Origin: Duganella guangzhouensis
GTDB lineage: Bacteria > Pseudomonadota > Gammaproteobacteria > Burkholderiales > Burkholderiaceae_D
Assembly (NCBI RefSeq): GCF_009674535.1
Contig: NZ_WKJK01000001.1
Location: forward strand, 248,001 to 312,000
Direction: 5' to 3'
Length of the DNA stretch: 64,000 bases
In this document: one piece after another, positions 35,727 through 44,234 of the stretch
Layout: the number at the start of each line of letters is the position of its first letter
Numbering within the stretch: the stretch's first letter is position 1
Notes under the pieces: model-generated
Databases searched by the model: none
Told to the model about the DNA's origin: nothing
The model's input: only the letters and a program-made list of their open reading frames with translations
Program-made: the position numbers and the translations under genes

Positions 35727-36146
35727 ATGATGAAGACTCTGTTGCAAGTAACCTTGCTGTCGCTGGCCGCGCAGACCGCGTGGGCCGGCGATTCGTGCAC
35801 CTTCCGGCCGCGCGCCAACGGCGCCATCGACGGCTATGTCGAGCCTAAACCGGCCGAGACGGCGGAGGCTGAAAAGCTGATCGCCAGCCTGCCGGACAAT
35901 TTCGCCTCTTTTCCCACCAAGTCGGTCACGCTGAAGGGTGTGGTGATCGGCTACGAGGGACGCGGTTCATGGGTGTTGCGCCGCGCGGCCGACAAGACCC
36001 AGCCGGAGCTGGCCTTCGTGCGTGGTCTGGACGACGTGGCCCAGCGCTGGCAGGCCGACCATGGCCGCACCATCAAGACCTTTTTACTGGAAAGCTTGCA
36101 CACCGGCCGGCGGTTTATGATCGTCCCCAACGCCGAGTGTCATTGA
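35727..36146 (+). CDS. Small exported protein of unknown function
   Basis: I do not recognise this 139-residue protein. It has a signal peptide (MMKTLLQVTLLSLAAQTAWAG) and AGGAG seven bases before the start. The mature domain has two cysteines, near the N-terminus (DSCTF) and at the C-terminus (NAECH), which could form one disulfide, and a compact alternating pattern (VTLKGVVIGYEGRGSWVLRR). It is probably periplasmic. It lies between adhC and a convergent GH43 gene whose 3' end it overlaps by seven bases. Confidence 0.6.
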   Translation: MMKTLLQVTLLSLAAQTAWAGDSCTFRPRANGAIDGYVEPKPAETAEAEKLIASLPDNFASFPTKSVTLKGVVIGYEGRGSWVLRRAADKTQPELAFVRGLDDVAQRWQADHGRTIKTFLLESLHTGRRFMIVPNAECH

Positions 36147-37147
36147 CGCTGTTCGTCCGCCACCGGCGCGCCGAAGTCCGGCGTGCCGTCCGCACGCCAC
36201 TGGATCAGCTGCGCGCGCGTGTGGCGGTTCGGATCATGCAGTGAATTGCCGACGATGTCGCGGTAGTTGCGCGCGTGGTAGACCAGGATGTCTTGCTTGC
36301 CATCCGGCGTGGTGGTGAAGGAGTTGTGGCCGGGGCCATACTGGCCGTTCTTGTCGCTGGTGGCAAACACCGGTACTGGCGACTTGGTCCAGGATTTTGC
36401 ATCCAGCAGGTTGGCGTCGTCCTTGGCGCTCAGCATGCCGAGCGCGTAGTTGGCGTCGGTGGCGCTGGCGGAGTATGTCAGGAACACGCGGCCGTGGCTG
36501 ACCAGCACCGCCGGCGCTTCGTTGACCGGGAAGCCGATGCGCTCCCACGCGTAATCGGGCTGGGTCAGCAGCGTCGCCGGGCCGCTGGTCGACAGCGGCG
36601 TATCCATCTTCGCCATATAGATCGCGGTCAGGTGCTTTTCCGAGACCTGCGGCCGCTGCGTCCACACCAGATAGCGCTGGCCGTGCAGCGCGAAGGTGGT
36701 GGCGTCCAGCGAGAACGATTCCCAGCCGGTCTTGATCTGGCCGCGCTCCACCCATGCGCCTTCCAGCGGGTTGGCGGCGGCGTTTTCCAGCACGTACAGG
36801 CGGATGTCGAACGGCGCGTCGGCGCGGCCGGCTGTGTAGTACAGATACCATTTGCCGTCGATGTAGTGGATCTCCGGCGCCCAGATGCTGGCGCTCATGA
36901 TGCCGCTGGCGTGCTTGCGCCAGATGGTCTTGACCTCGGCCTTGCCCAAATCGTTCAGATCCTTCACGCGCCGCAGCTCGATGCGGTCGTATTCGGGCAC
37001 GGTGGCGGTGTAGTAGTAATAGCCGTCGCTGTGCAGCATCACCTGTGGATCGGCGCGCTGCAGCACCAGCGGGTTGTGGAATTCGGTCGCGGCCGAGGCA
37101 TTAGTCAGCAGCAGTGCGCAGGCAAGCGCGCAGGCGAGGCGGTTCAT
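36140..37147 (-). CDS. GH43-family arabinosidase/xylosidase, exported
   Basis: The second of two adjacent ATGs (37147) is preferred because GGAG lies seven bases upstream of it, against four for 37150. The 335-residue protein has a signal peptide (to TNASA) and the five-bladed propeller of GH43. The catalytic base is in RADPQVMLHSDGYYYYTAT, the pKa-modulating Asp in FSLDATTF and the acid Glu in FPVNEAPAVL. YGPGHNSF is also typical. Family members release arabinose or xylose from hemicellulose or pectic arabinan side chains. It is outside the main pectin locus but could serve it. Two direct repeats precede its promoter side. Confidence 0.88.
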   Translation of the reverse strand: MNRLACALACALLLTNASAATEFHNPLVLQRADPQVMLHSDGYYYYTATVPEYDRIELRRVKDLNDLGKAEVKTIWRKHASGIMSASIWAPEIHYIDGKWYLYYTAGRADAPFDIRLYVLENAAANPLEGAWVERGQIKTGWESFSLDATTFALHGQRYLVWTQRPQVSEKHLTAIYMAKMDTPLSTSGPATLLTQPDYAWERIGFPVNEAPAVLVSHGRVFLTYSASATDANYALGMLSAKDDANLLDAKSWTKSPVPVFATSDKNGQYGPGHNSFTTTPDGKQDILVYHARNYRDIVGNSLHDPNRHTRAQLIQWRADGTPDFGAPVADEQRQ

Positions 37148-37203
37148 CATCAGTCTCCGTGTGTTTTTCGATGCATGATGAGTTGAAACCGTCGCCGCAT
37201 CCA

Positions 37204-37233
37204 ATAACTTTTTGCGATCAACCGATAACTTTT
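37204..37233. promoter_or_regulatory. Two direct repeats ATAACTTTT, 21-base period, upstream of GH43 gene
   Basis: ATAACTTTT occurs at 37204-37212 and 37225-37233, two helical turns apart, in the short AT-rich gap before the GH43 gene. Such phasing suits binding of a regulator to one DNA face. No candidate regulator is adjacent. Confidence 0.35.
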
Positions 37234-37648
37234 AGTGAGCCCGGAAGCGGCGCCGCAGCCAGCGCAACGGCGCGCCCACCAGCGGCAGCTTTTGCAGCAG
37301 CTCTTCGGCGGCGTCCCAGTAGTCGCGGTGCAGCGTCACCAGGCCGGCGTCATTGAAGCGGAAATGGGTGCCGCCGACGATTTCAAAGGGACTGCCGCGC
37401 AGCGCAAACTGGAAGCGCCAGGTGACGAAGGCCGCGCCATCCTGCACCACGCGCTCGTCGATGATGAAGCGTGGCGACTCGGTGGTGGCGAACATGTGGC
37501 GAAAGATGGTTTCGATGGCGGCCACGCCGCGCACGTCGTTGAATGGATCGCGGAAGTGGGCGTCGGCGGCGTAGAACTCGGCGGCGCGGGGGACGCTGTG
37601 GGGCGTCAGCGTGGCGTACCAGTCGAGCAGGCGGTCTAGTTGGGTCAT
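37232..37648 (-). CDS. SnoaL/NTF2-like protein
   Basis: The 138-residue protein has the cone-shaped NTF2/SnoaL fold pattern: LDWYATLTPHSVPRAAEFYAADAHFRDPFNDVRG, then FVTWRFQF and VGGTHFRFNDAGLVTLHRDYWDAAEEL. It is the last gene of the eight-gene lipid-modification operon, overlapping the SDR gene by one base (TGATG). NTF2-like proteins at this position occur in similar clusters in many proteobacteria. Its reaction there is unknown and could be isomerase, hydratase or binding protein. Confidence 0.85.
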   Translation of the reverse strand: MTQLDRLLDWYATLTPHSVPRAAEFYAADAHFRDPFNDVRGVAAIETIFRHMFATTESPRFIIDERVVQDGAAFVTWRFQFALRGSPFEIVGGTHFRFNDAGLVTLHRDYWDAAEELLQKLPLVGAPLRWLRRRFRAH

Positions 37649-38424
37649 CAGGTGTTCACCAGTCGGGACATCAGGTGGAAACGCAGGCGGTATGGCAGCC
37701 AGCGTAACACTTTCATCGCCATTGTGAAACGGCGCGGGAAATGAATCTCGAAACGGCCCGAGTCCAGACCGCGCCGGATCGCGCGCGCTGCTTCCTGTGG
37801 TGTTTGCAGTGCCGGCATGCTGAAGTCATTGCGGGCGGTCAGCGCGGTCTGCACGAAGCCGGGGTTGATCAGGTAGACGCTCAGGCCGCGCGGATGCAGG
37901 TCGACGTACAGCAGTTCGGCCAGATTGATCAGCGCCGCTTTGCTGGGGCCATATACGCTGGCATTTGGCAGGCCGAGATAGCCGGCCACGCTGGCGACGA
38001 TGGCGATGCCGCCGCTGCCGCGCGCCAGCATGTCCGGCAGCACGGTGGCGAGGCCGGTGTAGACGCTGCCCAGGTTGACCGCCAGCAGCTGCGCGGCACG
38101 TTCGGGATCGACTTCCCAGCTGCGTTCCGGGTGGTAGTCGGCGGCGCAGAACACGATCAGGTCGATGCTGCCGAAACTGGCGAGGATGTCGTTGTAGCGG
38201 GTGTGCCATGCTTCGCGGTCGAGGATGTCGAACGGTGCCACCAGCGCTTGCGGATGGCCGTCAGCCACTGCCTGCAGGCGCTCGGTGCGGCGGGCCGACA
38301 GGGCGACGCGGGCGCCGGCGCTCAGCGCTTCGGTGGCGAGGGCGGCGCCGATGCCGCTGGAGGCGCCGATCAGCCACACGCGCTGGCCCGTCCAGTCGCG
38401 GATGCGGTGGTTCAGGGGGCGCAT
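37648..38424 (-). CDS. Short-chain dehydrogenase/reductase
   Basis: The start is the ATG at 38424, inside the upstream DUF3833 gene (13-base overlap); longer versions are antisense-like and lack a leader. The 258-residue protein has the classical SDR glycine motif (VWLIGASSGIGAALA), NAD(P) site residues (ALSARRTERL) and the active-site set VFCAADYH, IVASVAGYLGLPNASVYGPSKAAL with Ser, Tyr and Lys in register. The C-terminus (LRWLPYRLRFHLMSRLV) is amphipathic and may touch the membrane. Within the operon it could reduce or oxidise a lipid carbonyl or alcohol. The substrate is not known. Confidence 0.9.
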   Translation of the reverse strand: MRPLNHRIRDWTGQRVWLIGASSGIGAALATEALSAGARVALSARRTERLQAVADGHPQALVAPFDILDREAWHTRYNDILASFGSIDLIVFCAADYHPERSWEVDPERAAQLLAVNLGSVYTGLATVLPDMLARGSGGIAIVASVAGYLGLPNASVYGPSKAALINLAELLYVDLHPRGLSVYLINPGFVQTALTARNDFSMPALQTPQEAARAIRRGLDSGRFEIHFPRRFTMAMKVLRWLPYRLRFHLMSRLVNT

Positions 38425-38945
38425 GTGCGTTTCCTGAACGTTAGCGTCACCTGGCCAAGTTCGACGCCGAACTTGCGCATGCTGGCGCGGTTGATCATGG
38501 TGCAGCGGTCGATCAGGAACATCCAGTCGTCGAACTGCATTTCGTAGGTGGTGCCGTCGACCGGCAGCAGCAGTGTGTATTGCCAGCGCAGCGCGTTGCC
38601 GGCTTGTTCGCCGTGGGCTTCGCCTTTGACGTCGCCGGCGGTGCCGCGCCATTGGTGATCGCCGTCGCGCATCAGTTGCCAGATGCGGCGTTCGGTTTTG
38701 CCGTCGTCGTAGCGGAATTGTTCGTCCAGGGTCATGCCGTCTTTTGTGGGCGTGCCGGTGATTTCGACGTGGAAGCGGCGCGCGACCGTGCCGTCGCGTT
38801 TCTGGAACATGCCCCAGGCGTCGGTGGTGCCGCTGAAGTAGGCCGGCAGGTCGAGGGTCGGTGTGGTGTTGCGGTATTGCTGGACGTCCGGGCCGGCGCA
38901 ACCGGCCAGCAGGGCGGCCAGGGCGAGCAGTTTGTAGCGGGTCAT
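38412..38945 (-). CDS. DUF3833 lipoprotein
   Basis: The 177-residue protein has a lipobox at residue 16 (ALLAGC), so it is a membrane-anchored lipoprotein. The body matches DUF3833: AYFSGTTDAWGMFQKRDGTVARRFHVEITG, LDEQFRYDDGKTERRIWQL and DDWMFLIDRCTMINRASMRKFGVELGQVTLTFRK. It is a lipocalin-like beta-barrel by pattern and may bind the modified lipid or its precursor. The gene lies between the MFS gene (four-base overlap) and the SDR gene. Confidence 0.88.
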   Translation of the reverse strand: MTRYKLLALAALLAGCAGPDVQQYRNTTPTLDLPAYFSGTTDAWGMFQKRDGTVARRFHVEITGTPTKDGMTLDEQFRYDDGKTERRIWQLMRDGDHQWRGTAGDVKGEAHGEQAGNALRWQYTLLLPVDGTTYEMQFDDWMFLIDRCTMINRASMRKFGVELGQVTLTFRKRTCAP

Positions 38946-40312
38946 AGTGGTCTCCCGGAGGTGGCGGGTTGGGACGCGGGTGTGCAGCGGGTTAGTGTGG
39001 CCATGGCCAGCAGCTTGAGGGCGCAGGGCAGGGCGGCGTAGGTAAGCGACAGCGGCACGCCGCCATGTTGGCCGGGCTGGTAGCCGAGCCAGGCTAGCAG
39101 TGGTAGCCCCAGCCCGGCCAGCGCCAAGGCCAGTTTGCCGAGTAGTGTGAACAGGCCGAAGGCGGCGCCGGCGCCAAGTGCGTCATCGTGTGCCGGGCGC
39201 GGCGCCGCGTCGTCGGTGTGGGCGGCCGCGCTACCGGCGGCTCCGCTTGCGGCTTCGAAGGTGCGGGCTGACGTGGTGTTCTGGCTCAGGGCTTGGGCCA
39301 GCAGTACTGGTGGCAGCGTCAGGTCGGCGCCGAGCGCGGCGCCGGCGGCGAGGCAGACGGCGAAGTAGGCGATGGTGTCGCCGGGGCCGAGCAGGGCGGC
39401 GCTGGCGAATCCGGCGACTGATAGCAGCATGCCGAGCCGCCAGCACGCCAGCGGTCCGACGCGGCGCGCGAGGGCGGTCCATGCGGGTAGACCGCAGGCG
39501 GCTGCCGCGAAGTAGCTGGCCAGGAACGCGCCGCCGAGGTGGGCGGCGTGCAGTTGGTCGGCGATGAAGAACAGTGCCAGCGTGGCGGGGATGGCGACCG
39601 ACAGCGCGTTCAGGAAATAGGGCAGCAGCAGTGCGCGCACGGCGCGATGGGCGCTCAGCGCGCGCAGCGTGTCGCGCCAGTGGCCTGCGTGCGGCTGTGA
39701 GGTGGCGGGGGCTGGGGCGCCGCGCAGCAGGACGGCCAGTGCGAGCAACAGCAGTGCGGCAAAGGCTGCGCTGTAGGCGGTCAGGCTGGGCGTGATGTCG
39801 GCAGCGGCGCCGTTGAGGATGGCGGCGGGGATGACGCTGGCCAGCAGCATGCCTGCCAGTCCGGCGCCTTCGCGCCAGGTGATGGCGGTGAGGGCGGCCG
39901 GCATCGGCAACTGCGCGCCCCAGGCCAGGTAGGCGATGTTGAGCAGGCTGTGGGCGCCGTAGGCCAGGATCAGCATCAGCACCAGCCAGGGGCCGGCGGC
40001 GACGCTGGCTGGCGGCAGCCACAGGGCGGCGAAGGTGGTGGCCAGCAGCAGCGCGCCGGGTAGCATCCAGTGGCGGCGGCGCGGGCCGGCGCGGTCCAGC
40101 AGGTGGCCGAGGATGGGGTCTTGCAGCATGTCGATCAGGCGCGCGATGAACAGCAGGCTGCCCAGCGGCGCCAGCGCGAGGCCGACATGGGTGGCGTAGT
40201 AGGCAGGCAGCTGGACGAACAGCGGCAGCGCGGCCATCGCCAGAGGTGCGCCCAGCAGACCATAAGCGGCCGCGCCGCGCCAGGAGTTCGGGCGTGCGGC
40301 GGCTTGGATCAT
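38942..40312 (-). CDS. MFS transporter, GPH/MFS_2 type, of the lipid operon
   Basis: The 456-residue protein has about 11-12 membrane helices. The N-terminal pattern LGAPLAMAALPLFVQLPAYYATHVGLALAPLGSLL and ARLIDMLQDPILGHLLDR matches the MFS_2 (glycoside-pentoside-hexuronide symporter-like) family. A poorly conserved polar insertion (about 355-390, Ala/Asp/His-rich) breaks the second half. In this operon type the MFS member is thought to move a lipid or lipid precursor rather than a sugar; this is inference. It overlaps both neighbours by four bases. Confidence 0.85.
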   Translation of the reverse strand: MIQAAARPNSWRGAAAYGLLGAPLAMAALPLFVQLPAYYATHVGLALAPLGSLLFIARLIDMLQDPILGHLLDRAGPRRRHWMLPGALLLATTFAALWLPPASVAAGPWLVLMLILAYGAHSLLNIAYLAWGAQLPMPAALTAITWREGAGLAGMLLASVIPAAILNGAAADITPSLTAYSAAFAALLLLALAVLLRGAPAPATSQPHAGHWRDTLRALSAHRAVRALLLPYFLNALSVAIPATLALFFIADQLHAAHLGGAFLASYFAAAACGLPAWTALARRVGPLACWRLGMLLSVAGFASAALLGPGDTIAYFAVCLAAGAALGADLTLPPVLLAQALSQNTTSARTFEAASGAAGSAAAHTDDAAPRPAHDDALGAGAAFGLFTLLGKLALALAGLGLPLLAWLGYQPGQHGGVPLSLTYAALPCALKLLAMATLTRCTPASQPATSGRPL

Positions 40313-40911
40313 GGCTGCGCTCCGAGCAGACGGCGGCGCAGCGTTTGGTCGCGGCTTTTTTCGTTGAGCCAGATGTCGAAGAAGGCGCGCGCCAGCTGTT
40401 GGTCGTCCAGTTCGGCCAGCAGGCGTTGGCGGTCGTACAGGCGCATGCCGTGGCCAGGCAGGTAGACGCCGATTAACTCGTCACCATCGTTGACGTCGAC
40501 GAAGGCGGTGGTCAGCAGGGCGCGCCAGCGGGCCAGCGTGGCCTCGTCGGGCGGCGTGGCGTTCAGGCGCTTGATTTCGGCGATGCTGGTGTCGACCAGG
40601 CGGCTGCGGCTGATGCTGCGGTAGTAGTGCAGTTGGAGTGCGAATGGCTGCGAGGCGTCGAACGGCCGTTGCGCCGACCACAATGTGGCGCGGTAGATGC
40701 GCAGGCCGAACCAGGTCAGATCGCCGCCGCCCAGTGGCTGCGCCTGTGGCACGGCATCACGCCAATCGGCGCCCGTCGCGCGTACCGCGTCGTTCGCCGC
40801 CGCGTTCGCGAGGCCCGGCGCGGCGGCGGCGAGCACGATGGCTAGCGCTGCCAGACTGGCGCGCAGCCAGCGGCGGTGGTTAGCGGCGTTCGAGCCGGAA
40901 CTGGACCACAT
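40309..40911 (-). CDS. Chalcone-isomerase-like exported protein
   Basis: The 200-residue protein has a signal peptide (about 17-37: LRASLAALAIVLAAAAPGLA) and a chalcone-isomerase-like domain: GGGDLTWFGLRIYRATLW, FALQLHYYRSISRSRLVDTSIAEIKRL and FVDVNDGDELIGVYLPGHGMRLYDRQRLL. The fold is shared with fatty-acid-binding proteins, so a periplasmic lipid-binding or isomerase role is plausible. The annotated start overlaps the 3' end of the methyltransferase gene by 32 bases; a slightly later start cannot be excluded. Confidence 0.85.
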   Translation of the reverse strand: MWSSSGSNAANHRRWLRASLAALAIVLAAAAPGLANAAANDAVRATGADWRDAVPQAQPLGGGDLTWFGLRIYRATLWSAQRPFDASQPFALQLHYYRSISRSRLVDTSIAEIKRLNATPPDEATLARWRALLTTAFVDVNDGDELIGVYLPGHGMRLYDRQRLLAELDDQQLARAFFDIWLNEKSRDQTLRRRLLGAQP

Positions 40912-42085
40912 CGGTGCGCTCCTCGTCGAAAGCGGCTTCGCAGTAGGCGAAGTACAAGTCCCAGATGCGCTGGAAGTGCGCGTCGAACCCCTGCGCCGTC
41001 ACCTGTACGCGCGCCGCATGGTAGGCGCTGCGCCAGCGCTGCAGGGTTTCTGCGTAATCGTGGCCGAATGCCAGCCGGTCGGTGCACTGCAAACCGGCGC
41101 GCGCCGCCCCGGCTTCGAAGCGCTCCACGCTGGGCAGCATCCCGCCGGGGAAAATATACTGCTGGATGAAATCACTGCCGCTGCGATAGCGCGGGAAGAA
41201 CTGCTCACCAATCGTGATCGACTGCACCAGCGCCTTGCCGCCCGGCTTGAGCCGCGCCGCCACCGTGTCGAAATACTGCGGCCAGTAACGCTCTCCCACC
41301 GCTTCGAACATCTCGATCGAGACGATGGCGTCATAGCTGCCCTGCAGATCGCGGTAATCGCGCAGCTCCAGCTTCACCAATGGCTCCAGTTGCGCCGCCG
41401 CGATCCGCTGCCGGCCAATCTCCAGCTGCGAAGGCGAAATCGTCAAACCATGCACACGAATGCCCTGACGCGCCGCGTGCTCCGCAAATCCGCCCCAGCC
41501 GCAACCGATTTCCAGCACCCGGTCGCCCAGCCGCAAGCCCAGCGCCTCGATCACGCGCTGATACTTGCGCTCCTGCGCGCGTTGCAGCGACTGCGTGTAG
41601 TCGCCGTCGAACAGCGCACTGGAATAGGTCCAGCTAGGGTCCAGCCACAAACGGTAAAACTCATTGCCGATATCGTAGTGCGCGTGAATATTGCGCCGGC
41701 TGCCGTCGCGTGAATTGCGGCGCAACCAATGCCGCAGCCGATACCAGCAGCGTGCCAGCACGCCACCAAACACCATCCGATCCAGCGTGCTTTCATTGCG
41801 CAGCGCCAGCCGCAATAGCGCCACCAGATCCGGACTGTCGACCCAGCCCGCGCCATAGGCTTCGGCAAAGCCGATATCGCCGGCGCGCAGAATGCGTTCA
41901 CAGGCGCGCCAGTCGTGCACCTGCAGCGTGGCGCCGGGGCCGGCGTGGGCATCGCCAAACACCATGCGCGTGTGGTCGGGCGTCAGCAGCTCAAGATGCC
42001 CGTGGCCGATGCGCCCCAGCAGCGCCAGAAACAGCCGGGCGCCGGCGGGTGCGGCCAGGGGAGAAGTCGTCAGCGTGCGGTTCAT
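40880..42085 (-). CDS. Cyclopropane-fatty-acyl-phospholipid synthase-family methyltransferase
   Basis: The start is the ATG at 42085, overlapping the DUF1365 stop by four bases. The 401-residue protein has a short N-terminal lipid-binding domain and a SAM methyltransferase domain with VLEIGCGWGGFAEHAA. The family signature HYDIGNEFYRLWLDPSWTYSSALF and the catalytic-region block SIEMFEAVGERYWPQYF are also present. CFA synthases add a methylene to unsaturated acyl chains of membrane phospholipids. Close relatives in clusters like this one methylate without ring closure, giving precursors of furan fatty acids in Rhodobacter, so methylation is an alternative. It is a cytoplasmic, membrane-associated enzyme. 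Confidence 0.9.
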   Translation of the reverse strand: MNRTLTTSPLAAPAGARLFLALLGRIGHGHLELLTPDHTRMVFGDAHAGPGATLQVHDWRACERILRAGDIGFAEAYGAGWVDSPDLVALLRLALRNESTLDRMVFGGVLARCWYRLRHWLRRNSRDGSRRNIHAHYDIGNEFYRLWLDPSWTYSSALFDGDYTQSLQRAQERKYQRVIEALGLRLGDRVLEIGCGWGGFAEHAARQGIRVHGLTISPSQLEIGRQRIAAAQLEPLVKLELRDYRDLQGSYDAIVSIEMFEAVGERYWPQYFDTVAARLKPGGKALVQSITIGEQFFPRYRSGSDFIQQYIFPGGMLPSVERFEAGAARAGLQCTDRLAFGHDYAETLQRWRSAYHAARVQVTAQGFDAHFQRIWDLYFAYCEAAFDEERTDVVQFRLERR

Positions 42086-42858
42086 CGGGTCGGCTCCTTG
42101 TGGTCGGTGAGGTTGTGCGCCGTACGCGGCGGCTTGTAAAAGAAAGGCACGCCGCGCCACCACAGGCGCAGTGCCTGCCAGTGAATGCGCAGCACGATGC
42201 CGGCACCCAGCAGCGGATAACGCAGCAGCGCGGCGGCCAGCGCGCGCGATGTCATCGGCTGGACGCGACCGGACAGCGTGGTGCGGATCAGCAGACCATC
42301 GGCATCGTGATAGTCGATGGCGGTGCGTGGCCGCGCGCCGTCCAGGCGGAAGCGAAAACGGTAATCGCCTTCGACCCGGCAGAACGGCGACACATGCAGA
42401 TGCTTGTCGCAGCGCGCTACCAGCTCGGCGCCATCGTCGGCCAGGCGTAGTAAATAACGGTGGGTCTCGCCAAAGGTGTTATTGACCTCGGCCAGCACCG
42501 CGCACAGCTTGCCCGCCGCATCGTGGCAGTGCCAGAAGTTGACCGGGTTGAAGGCGTAACCCAGCACGCGCGGGAAGGTCTGCAGCCAGATCGCGCCATC
42601 GGCCACTATGCCGTGCTGGCGCAGCAGGCCGCGCATCCATGCCTCAAGACTGGAGCCGTCACGCGGGCCATAGTCGCGGGTGCGCAGCGACAGTGGCCGT
42701 CGGCGGTCGATACCGAACCAGCCAGACTGGCATTGGTCCAGCCGCGCCAGATCCAGCCGCACATAAAACACCGGATAGACAAAGCGGTTCAGCACCGGCC
42801 GCAAGCGCGCATGCATCACGCGTGCGTGCACCAGTTGGGCGGGCGCCGAGGTGTTCAT
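42082..42858 (-). CDS. DUF1365 protein
   Basis: The 258-residue protein matches DUF1365: VHARVMHARLRPVLNRFVYPVFYVRLDL, RDYGPRDGSSLEAWMR, LQTFPRVLGYAFNPVNFWHCHD, VLAEVNNTFGETHRYLL, KHLHVSPF and ALRLWWRGVPFFYKPP. The family nearly always lies between a FAD amine-oxidase-like gene and a CFA-synthase-like gene, as here, with four-base overlaps on both sides. Its biochemical role is not established. Conserved His and Asn in NPVNFWHCH and HLHVSPF hint at a metal or catalytic site. Confidence 0.9.
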   Translation of the reverse strand: MNTSAPAQLVHARVMHARLRPVLNRFVYPVFYVRLDLARLDQCQSGWFGIDRRRPLSLRTRDYGPRDGSSLEAWMRGLLRQHGIVADGAIWLQTFPRVLGYAFNPVNFWHCHDAAGKLCAVLAEVNNTFGETHRYLLRLADDGAELVARCDKHLHVSPFCRVEGDYRFRFRLDGARPRTAIDYHDADGLLIRTTLSGRVQPMTSRALAAALLRYPLLGAGIVLRIHWQALRLWWRGVPFFYKPPRTAHNLTDHKEPTR

Positions 42859-44132
42859 GACAGTTGCGCCCAATCCGGCGCGGCACCCAGCGCGGCGGCG
42901 ATGCGCAGCGCCGACTTCAGGCCATCTTCGTGGAAGCCATAACCAGTCCAGGCGCCGGCGTACCACAGGCCGTCCTTGCCCTGAATGGTGGGCAGCGCGT
43001 GTTGGGCAGCAAGCGCCGTCAGGTCCATGACTGGATGCGCATATTCGAAGCGCGCCAGCACACTGTTGGCGGCGGGCGGTGTATGCGGATTCAGCGTGAC
43101 GATCACCGGCGTCTCGAACGGCAGGCTTTGCAGCTGGTTCAGCCAGTAACTGACGCACACCGGCCGACCCTGCTCCGATGCTGGCCCCGACAGGTAGTTC
43201 CACGCCGACCAGACCTTGCGCAGGCGCGGCATCAGGCTGGCGTCGGTGTGCAGATAGGCGGTGTTGGGCTGATAGCGCACGCCACCCAGCACACGGCGCT
43301 GGCTGTCGCCGGCCTCGGGCAGCATGGCCAGCGTGGTTGGCGCGTGGGTGGCAAACACCACCTGATCGAAATGGTCGGCACCGGCGGCATGGCTGACCAG
43401 CCAGCGGCCTTCGTCGCGCAGCACGGCGCGCACCGGCGTGTTGAGACGGCAGTCGGGCAGGGTGGCGGCGATCGCCTGCACATAGTTGCGCGAGCCGCCG
43501 CGCACGGTGCGCCACTGCGGCCGGTCGTTGATCTGCAACAGCGCGTGGTTGATGCAGAAACGCAGAAAGGTCGCGGCCGGGAAGCCGAGGATGTCGCGCG
43601 GTGAGCTGGACCAGATCGCGGCCGCCATCGGCAGCAGATAGGCGTCGCGGAACATGGCGCCGTAGCGCTGCCGTTCCAGCAACTGCCCCAGCGTGGCGCC
43701 GCTGACGGTGACCTCATCGAGAAAACCGTTGGCGTGGCGGTTGAAGTGCAGGATGTCACGCAGCATGCCAAGGAAGGCGGGTGAGGCTAGCCGGCGGCGC
43801 TGGGCGAACACGGTGTCCAGATTGGTGCCGGCCCATTCCAGCCCATCGCCGGTGGCGACGCCGAACGACATGTCGCTGGCGATGCTGGCCACATTCAACT
43901 CTTCGAGCAGCTTGACCAGATTGGGATAGGTGCGCTCGTTGTACACCAAAAAACCGGTATCGACCGCGCAATGGCGGCCATCGATCTCGATGTCAACCGT
44001 GTTGGCATGGCCGCCCATATAGCTGCCCGCTTCGAACAGCACCACGTCGTGCTGGTGCTTGAGGAAGTAGGCCGAGGCCAGGCCGGAAATGCCTGCGCCG
44101 ATGACAGCGATGCGTTGACGAGGTGTGGTCAT
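42855..44132 (-). CDS. FAD-dependent amine-oxidase-like oxidoreductase of lipid operon
   Basis: The 425-residue protein has the dinucleotide motif IAVIGAGISGLASAYFLKH with a terminal acidic residue (VVLFEA) and GGHANTVDIEIDGRHCAVDTGFLVYNERTYPNL, typical of this protoporphyrinogen/amine-oxidase-like group. C-terminal WYAGAWTGYGFHEDGLKSALRIA completes the FAD site. It heads the eight-gene operon and would be its redox enzyme, perhaps a fatty-acyl desaturase or oxidase. It is divergent from a TetR gene across about 100 bases that contain a palindrome. Confidence 0.9.
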   Translation of the reverse strand: MTTPRQRIAVIGAGISGLASAYFLKHQHDVVLFEAGSYMGGHANTVDIEIDGRHCAVDTGFLVYNERTYPNLVKLLEELNVASIASDMSFGVATGDGLEWAGTNLDTVFAQRRRLASPAFLGMLRDILHFNRHANGFLDEVTVSGATLGQLLERQRYGAMFRDAYLLPMAAAIWSSSPRDILGFPAATFLRFCINHALLQINDRPQWRTVRGGSRNYVQAIAATLPDCRLNTPVRAVLRDEGRWLVSHAAGADHFDQVVFATHAPTTLAMLPEAGDSQRRVLGGVRYQPNTAYLHTDASLMPRLRKVWSAWNYLSGPASEQGRPVCVSYWLNQLQSLPFETPVIVTLNPHTPPAANSVLARFEYAHPVMDLTALAAQHALPTIQGKDGLWYAGAWTGYGFHEDGLKSALRIAAALGAAPDWAQLS

Positions 44133-44206
44133 GTTGGGTGATTTCGTTCGTAAAAGCGCCGGGTTTTGTACCGGCGTGATAATATTACTACCAATAAATC
44201 AGAAAC

Positions 44207-44226
44207 GCTACTGATTAGTAGCTAAT
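44207..44226. promoter_or_regulatory. Nested palindromes between lipid operon and TetR gene
   Basis: GCTACTGATTAGTAGC (44207-44222) is a perfect 6-4-6 inverted repeat. ATTAGTAGCTAAT (44214-44226) is a second palindrome (5-3-5) nested with it. They sit in an AT-rich segment just before the tetR start, the expected operator place for autoregulation and control of the divergent operon. Confidence 0.6.
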
Positions 44227-44234
44227 TTTTACCA

